From the NCBI GenBank assembly GCA_029962745.1, contig CM057159.1:28847898-28911897 (forward strand): 64,000 nt of DNA, given 5' to 3'. The position numbers were made by a program, and so were the translations under genes. This document shows positions 60,775-64,000 of this stretch, one piece after another (the first letter of the stretch is position 1; the number at the start of each line of letters is the position of its first letter). Source of the DNA: Echinometra lucunter. Its lineage: Eukaryota; Echinodermata; Echinoidea; Camarodonta; Echinometridae. The notes below the pieces were generated by a model that ran no database searches, was not told the origin of the DNA, and saw only the letters and a program-made list of their open reading frames with translations.

Positions 60775-63387
60775 ACAAACAAACAAAAGAGAATATTCTT
60801 ACCTCTTCCAGTTGTATAGGAGCCTGGGCGAGTAGTGGACATCTTGTGATCATGGTAACGAGCTGAAAGAGATCCACAGGAAACACGAGTGATCACGTGA
60901 TACAAACTCGGTAAACGGATTCGCCAACACATAATGGGAAACAATACAAGGGATACTTTATTTGTTTCAGTTACTGATTCCGTTTTTTTTTTATTGCACA
61001 AAATCTGTAATTCGGCTTTTGAGCCGCGGTTGATTTTTATATTAATAAACCATTTCAAATCAAATCAAAAAAAAAAAAAAAAATGGTCACTGACAAAAAT
61101 CGAACGATCATGGCGTATGTTTAAAGGGGGTGCAACCGGCGGCCTACACCCCCACGATTGAAGACTAAGAAATGGAAACCAAAAGACTTGCAAAGGGTCC
61201 TCGCGGCCAGTCCACATGAACTGGAGCATTGGTTAAAATAAATTACTTGCACCCCCCCCCCCCTTCCAGGCGTCTCTAGACCATTACGAATTGCGATGTC
61301 TAACAACTTATGCTGTCCCCAAAACCAACTCTCCCGAGGGCAAATAAAATCTACTAATAAAACATCATCTCACTCACCGACGTGTTCAGGAGATCATGCG
61401 CCACGGACGAATCGGTGTTTGAGCGTTGTGACGTCGACTTCCACTAAAGACTCACCGGCGTGGTCGAGTTCATGGATGAAGGAGTTCATGAGAAGCAATC
61501 CACGGCAGAGAAATGTCACTCCCAATTCATTTCTTCTACGACTGGTATCGTCCATCTGAATCTCGCGGAAGAGAAAAGAAAGTAGTCAGTTTCCAGCAGT
61601 GTATATAGATGGTATCAGTAGCGAACACAATATGAAAAATCGTTCTGCATGACGTCAAGTACCAGGAAGAAAAAAATACTCTAGAGAATAACTAAACCTT
61701 AATATGGCATGAAGATGTTAAATTTGTCTTTTAGAAGTAGAAAATCATGAAGCATAAAGGGGTTATCAAAGGTTGGGTGACCCGATCCAGATCCACAAAC
61801 AAATCACCCAAATACTTACAGCGATACAACTTGATAAAGAACTCGTAGGAGGCTTTAAACAATATATTTTCAGTCCAGAGGGAGTATCTGGTATTTGATT
61901 TGACAGCACCCTTTTGCAGATACAGTGGAACTTTATTTAATTTAATTTAATTTAATTTAATTTTATTTATTTATTTTTTTTTTTTTTGGGGGGGGGGGGG
62001 TGTCTAACTTCCAAACCGGCAGGGTCCAAAAGCGGAGCCATCGGTTTTGCAAGTCTACGAACAATTTAGAAACTTTTTTCTTTTACAATTTAAGGGTTTT
62101 GATTTTTATCTTTATCATTACATGTATTTTCAGCCTAAATTGTGTGGGGGTGAGCCAACCCAGTCCCTGCTTCCGCAGCCTCTGTATTGTATAACTTGTT
62201 TTTCTGAAAAGAGTTGAAATACATGTATATCTTCTTCCCGAATCTTTCTACCTTACTTGTATTATAATATCACAATAAAATACCAAGGCAATTAACAAAA
62301 GAGGATGACTATGAACTGTAATGGAAGAATCAACGCTACGCCACTGCCACTCGTATGTGATCTTTTATCATGTTCTAATCCGCCTCTCATGTAGCACTCC
62401 CAATCCGAAATTCCAATCCGAAATCCCAGTCTGAAAATCTTCGTATACATGTACTTACCGCTGGGTTGATAGTAGCAAGTAGCCTAGTTCGGTACTAAAG
62501 AAAGCAAAGAGAAAATTAAAAGAAAATAATCAAACAGTAGAAAGGATCTTGTACCCAAGAATGTAGAAGGTTATTTGTCTGGCATTTTCAAATAATTCTC
62601 CCCTTTTCTTGTAATATGGACATTTTCATCGAAAAGAAATTTAAGGAAAACACATTTAAAGTTCTAAAGCTTGCCTTCCATATTTCCTCTGTCATGACTG
62701 CAAATTTCGGAGTTGTTCCGTTAATTCTAAAGCTCTCAAAATCTGGATTTCCGATTGTGTGTCTCCGAGAGCTTAACCAAACCAAGAATGATAGGTGAAT
62801 CGACAAGATTATTCATATCAATACTTACAAAAAAGACAGATTCCAAAACAAAGTGAAATCTCAAAAAGTAGAGTGATGACATCTATCAGTGGATTTTTTT
62901 CAAGGGCAAAGTCAGCATTTTGAGACGGATTAAAGTAAACGTACGTCCTACCCCCCCTAAAAAAATCCTTACCACCACCACCTCCCCCCCCCCCAAAAAA
63001 AAGAAAAATAAAGAAAAAAAAAAGAAAAAAAAAGTGATCAATCAAATGACAAAAAGGCACCACTGGAAATATAACTTTAAGCTTTTCCTCTGCCCTCCTC
63101 CCCCTGTCTCTGCCCCTAGCCCCTCCCCCCCCCCTCTCTCTCTCTCTCTCTTGCTTCGGAAGCTTACCTCGCCCTCCATCATGTCCATGACGTCATTGAA
63201 AGCCAAAAAGATGGAACTGTTTAAGAAGCAATGCTTCATGGACACACGTGCACGGGAAGCCCTGGGTAACGATGTTCCTCCACGTATTCCACACGGTGGC
63301 CATACTTGACCTTCCACATGAAATGAGGTCGTCAGGACGATTGTCAGAGCAAGTCACGAACACCAACAGCGGGATGGGCGTGATCAT
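59628..63387 (-). CDS. Gene C: third member of the secreted helical family, with two +1 frameshifts (possible pseudogene)
   Basis: On the minus strand the exons are 63387-63168, 62494-62459, 61555-61378, 60862-60803 and 59846-59628 (TAA). Exons 2 (12 aa), 4 (20 aa) and 5 (72 aa) are intact and phase 0. Exon 4 has TRCPLLAQAP, matching CPLLAG of gene B. Exon 5 has a helix region SNWMQFLSKIQEVLNGLW and tail cysteines GNC...MLC. Exon 1 (220 nt) starts MITPIPLLVFV in one frame, and the rest of the signal peptide (LALTIVLTTSFHV) and the helix MKHCFLNSSIFLAFNDVMDM lie in another. Exon 3 (178 nt) starts in frame after its acceptor but needs a shift to reach its donor open (SSVAHDLLNTS). Each is one base over a multiple of three. 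Either this is a decaying paralogue or the assembly has two single-base errors. A 54-nt alternative exon 2 (62882-62829) with a good donor also exists. Confidence 0.68.
60018..60532. mobile_element. Fold-back MITE of about 515 bp in intron 4 of gene C
   Basis: The left arm AAAGGAGAATGAAACC, AGAGGATAGAGAG, ACTTTCAATTTACTTTATAC and GGCAGGTTTAGAAGGACAAC is matched inversely by GTTGTCCTTAAACCTACCAT, AAAGTAAATTGAGACTTTTC, CTCTCTATCCTCTC and GGGTTTCATTCTCCTTT. The arms are about 200 bp each. A 62-codon frame inside is not a gene. Confidence 0.88.
60737..60785. repeat. (CAA)n microsatellite in intron 4 of gene C
   Basis: Thirteen or more CAA units followed by CAAACAAA. It lies 17-65 bases beyond the exon 4 donor. 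Confidence 0.95.
61378..61555 (-). pseudogene. Gene C exon 3, frameshifted
   Basis: Acceptor cttccgcgagattcag, then ATGGACGATACC and a frame with LGVTFLCRGLLLMNSFIHEL that runs into TGA 18 bases before the donor TCG/gtgagt. The final frame SSVAHDLLNTS is open only from 61441 downward. The exon length is 178 nt, against 162 and 186 in genes B and A. A second donor-like GCCG/gtgagt at 61455 would give a phase-1 end, unlike every other junction in the family. Confidence 0.6.
63168..63387 (-). pseudogene. Gene C exon 1, signal-peptide exon, frameshifted
   Basis: ATG at 63387 in an acaaaATGa context begins MITPIPLLVFV. The hydrophobic run continues in the next frame and then leads to PPCG and the Cys-led helix, ending GAG/gtaagc. 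The switch falls near 63350 (GTGACTTGCTCTGAC on the minus strand). Removing the one-base excess would make 73 codons ending in phase 0, in line with 76 and 83 codons in genes A and B. Confidence 0.6.
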
Positions 63388-64000
63388 TTTGTGGTTGGGT
63401 GTGGTTCGTCTGATAACTGAAATGTTGGTACTGATGAGCAAATTATGATAGTTTTCTTTGGTGTTCTGTTCGTCTGTGGTCTTGAGAAAGATTGGTAAAA
63501 CTGTATCGTAAGTAAAAAATACGAGAAAGAAAAAGGAAAGAAAGCAAGGGAGAAAGACGGAAGACAAAAAAAAAAAAAAAAAAAAATGTTGCTGTTATTT
63601 TGCAAAGTTACACTGCAGAAGGCATTATTTTATAAAGATAATCAAGGGTTTTACGCGCTATACTGTCAAGCTCAATTTTAGAAATGATCATAACATTGTT
63701 TTAAATTACAAGACATTACATGGACAATTAACTAACCCAAAGTGAATATTTGATTGTCATATTTCTTAAAATTCTGTCATTACCAAATGACATCTAGAGA
63801 ATGAAATCATTTTTTAGAATTTCTACTGAAAGCATTTGCATCACGCACAGTACTATTCAGAATGATGAAAACTAACAATGATGCCATAAAATTCTGTTTC
63901 TTGACTAGATTATATATAGATATATATATATTATACTGGTTCCATGTATTAGGAAAAAATGAAATTATATAAATAGCATATCACTAGTGAAGAAATTGGT
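63388..64000. other. Upstream region of gene C
   Basis: AT-rich with a 22-base poly(A) run at 63567-63587 and a (TA)-rich patch near 63911-63930. No further gene is supported before the window ends. Confidence 0.45.

Noticed and set aside
61441..61456. A 12-base gap (gtgagtctttag) in gene C exon 3 that looks like donor plus acceptor
   Set aside because: Twelve bases is far too short for a spliceosomal intron; a frameshift explains the frame change better.

Overview
The window is animal (metazoan) nuclear DNA: AT-rich, with long introns bounded by GT..AG sites, very few genes, many microsatellites and many small inverted-repeat transposons. A nuclear receptor of the PPAR type and the style of the repeats suggest a marine invertebrate deuterostome, most likely a sea urchin or other echinoderm. 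The species call is an inference; no ribosomal or mitochondrial marker is present.

Layout. (1) 1-5175, plus strand: the last three coding exons of a PPAR-like nuclear receptor, covering most of the ligand-binding domain through helix 12, followed by a 3' UTR with a poly(A) signal near 5368. (2) 5.2-16.6 kb: intergenic DNA with two copies of a Pol III SINE, a TTAA-flanked MITE, a composite fold-back element (12.56-13.21 kb) and polypyrimidine tracts. (3) 16662-17954, minus strand: an intronless 430-codon gene for a basic, largely disordered protein I do not recognise. (4) 18.1-34.7 kb: gene-poor DNA with a 0.9 kb (TAG)n array, a (GGT)n array, a duplicated (TA)n module and a 1.9 kb element carrying four regularly spaced CACGTG palindromes. 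(5) 34.8-63.4 kb: three related small secreted-protein genes. Gene A (34836-39442, plus), gene B (45346-49383, minus) and gene C (59628-63387, minus, with two frameshifts) are each assembled here from five exons.

The main result is the A/B/C cluster. By hand-splicing, each gene reads as five coding exons joined by four phase-0 introns. Exon 1 carries a signal peptide and a helix, exon 2 is short, exon 3 long, exon 4 short and exon 5 is a final helix with a terminal cysteine motif. Lengths are 232 and 243 residues for A and B, and about 236 for C if its two +1 shifts are discounted. B and C share a Cys-Pro-Leu-Leu-Ala motif in exon 4 and a Cys-containing tail in exon 5. Five exons with all-phase-0 introns is the gene plan of vertebrate helical cytokines, and the short-2/long-3/short-4 pattern resembles IL-10 and interferon-lambda genes. 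I therefore propose a small cluster of candidate helical cytokines in an invertebrate. The exon structure is read directly from the sequence; the cytokine assignment is inference and needs structure prediction.

No rRNA gene, intact tRNA gene, CRISPR array, operon or viral gene was seen. Most long open frames in the window are translated microsatellites.
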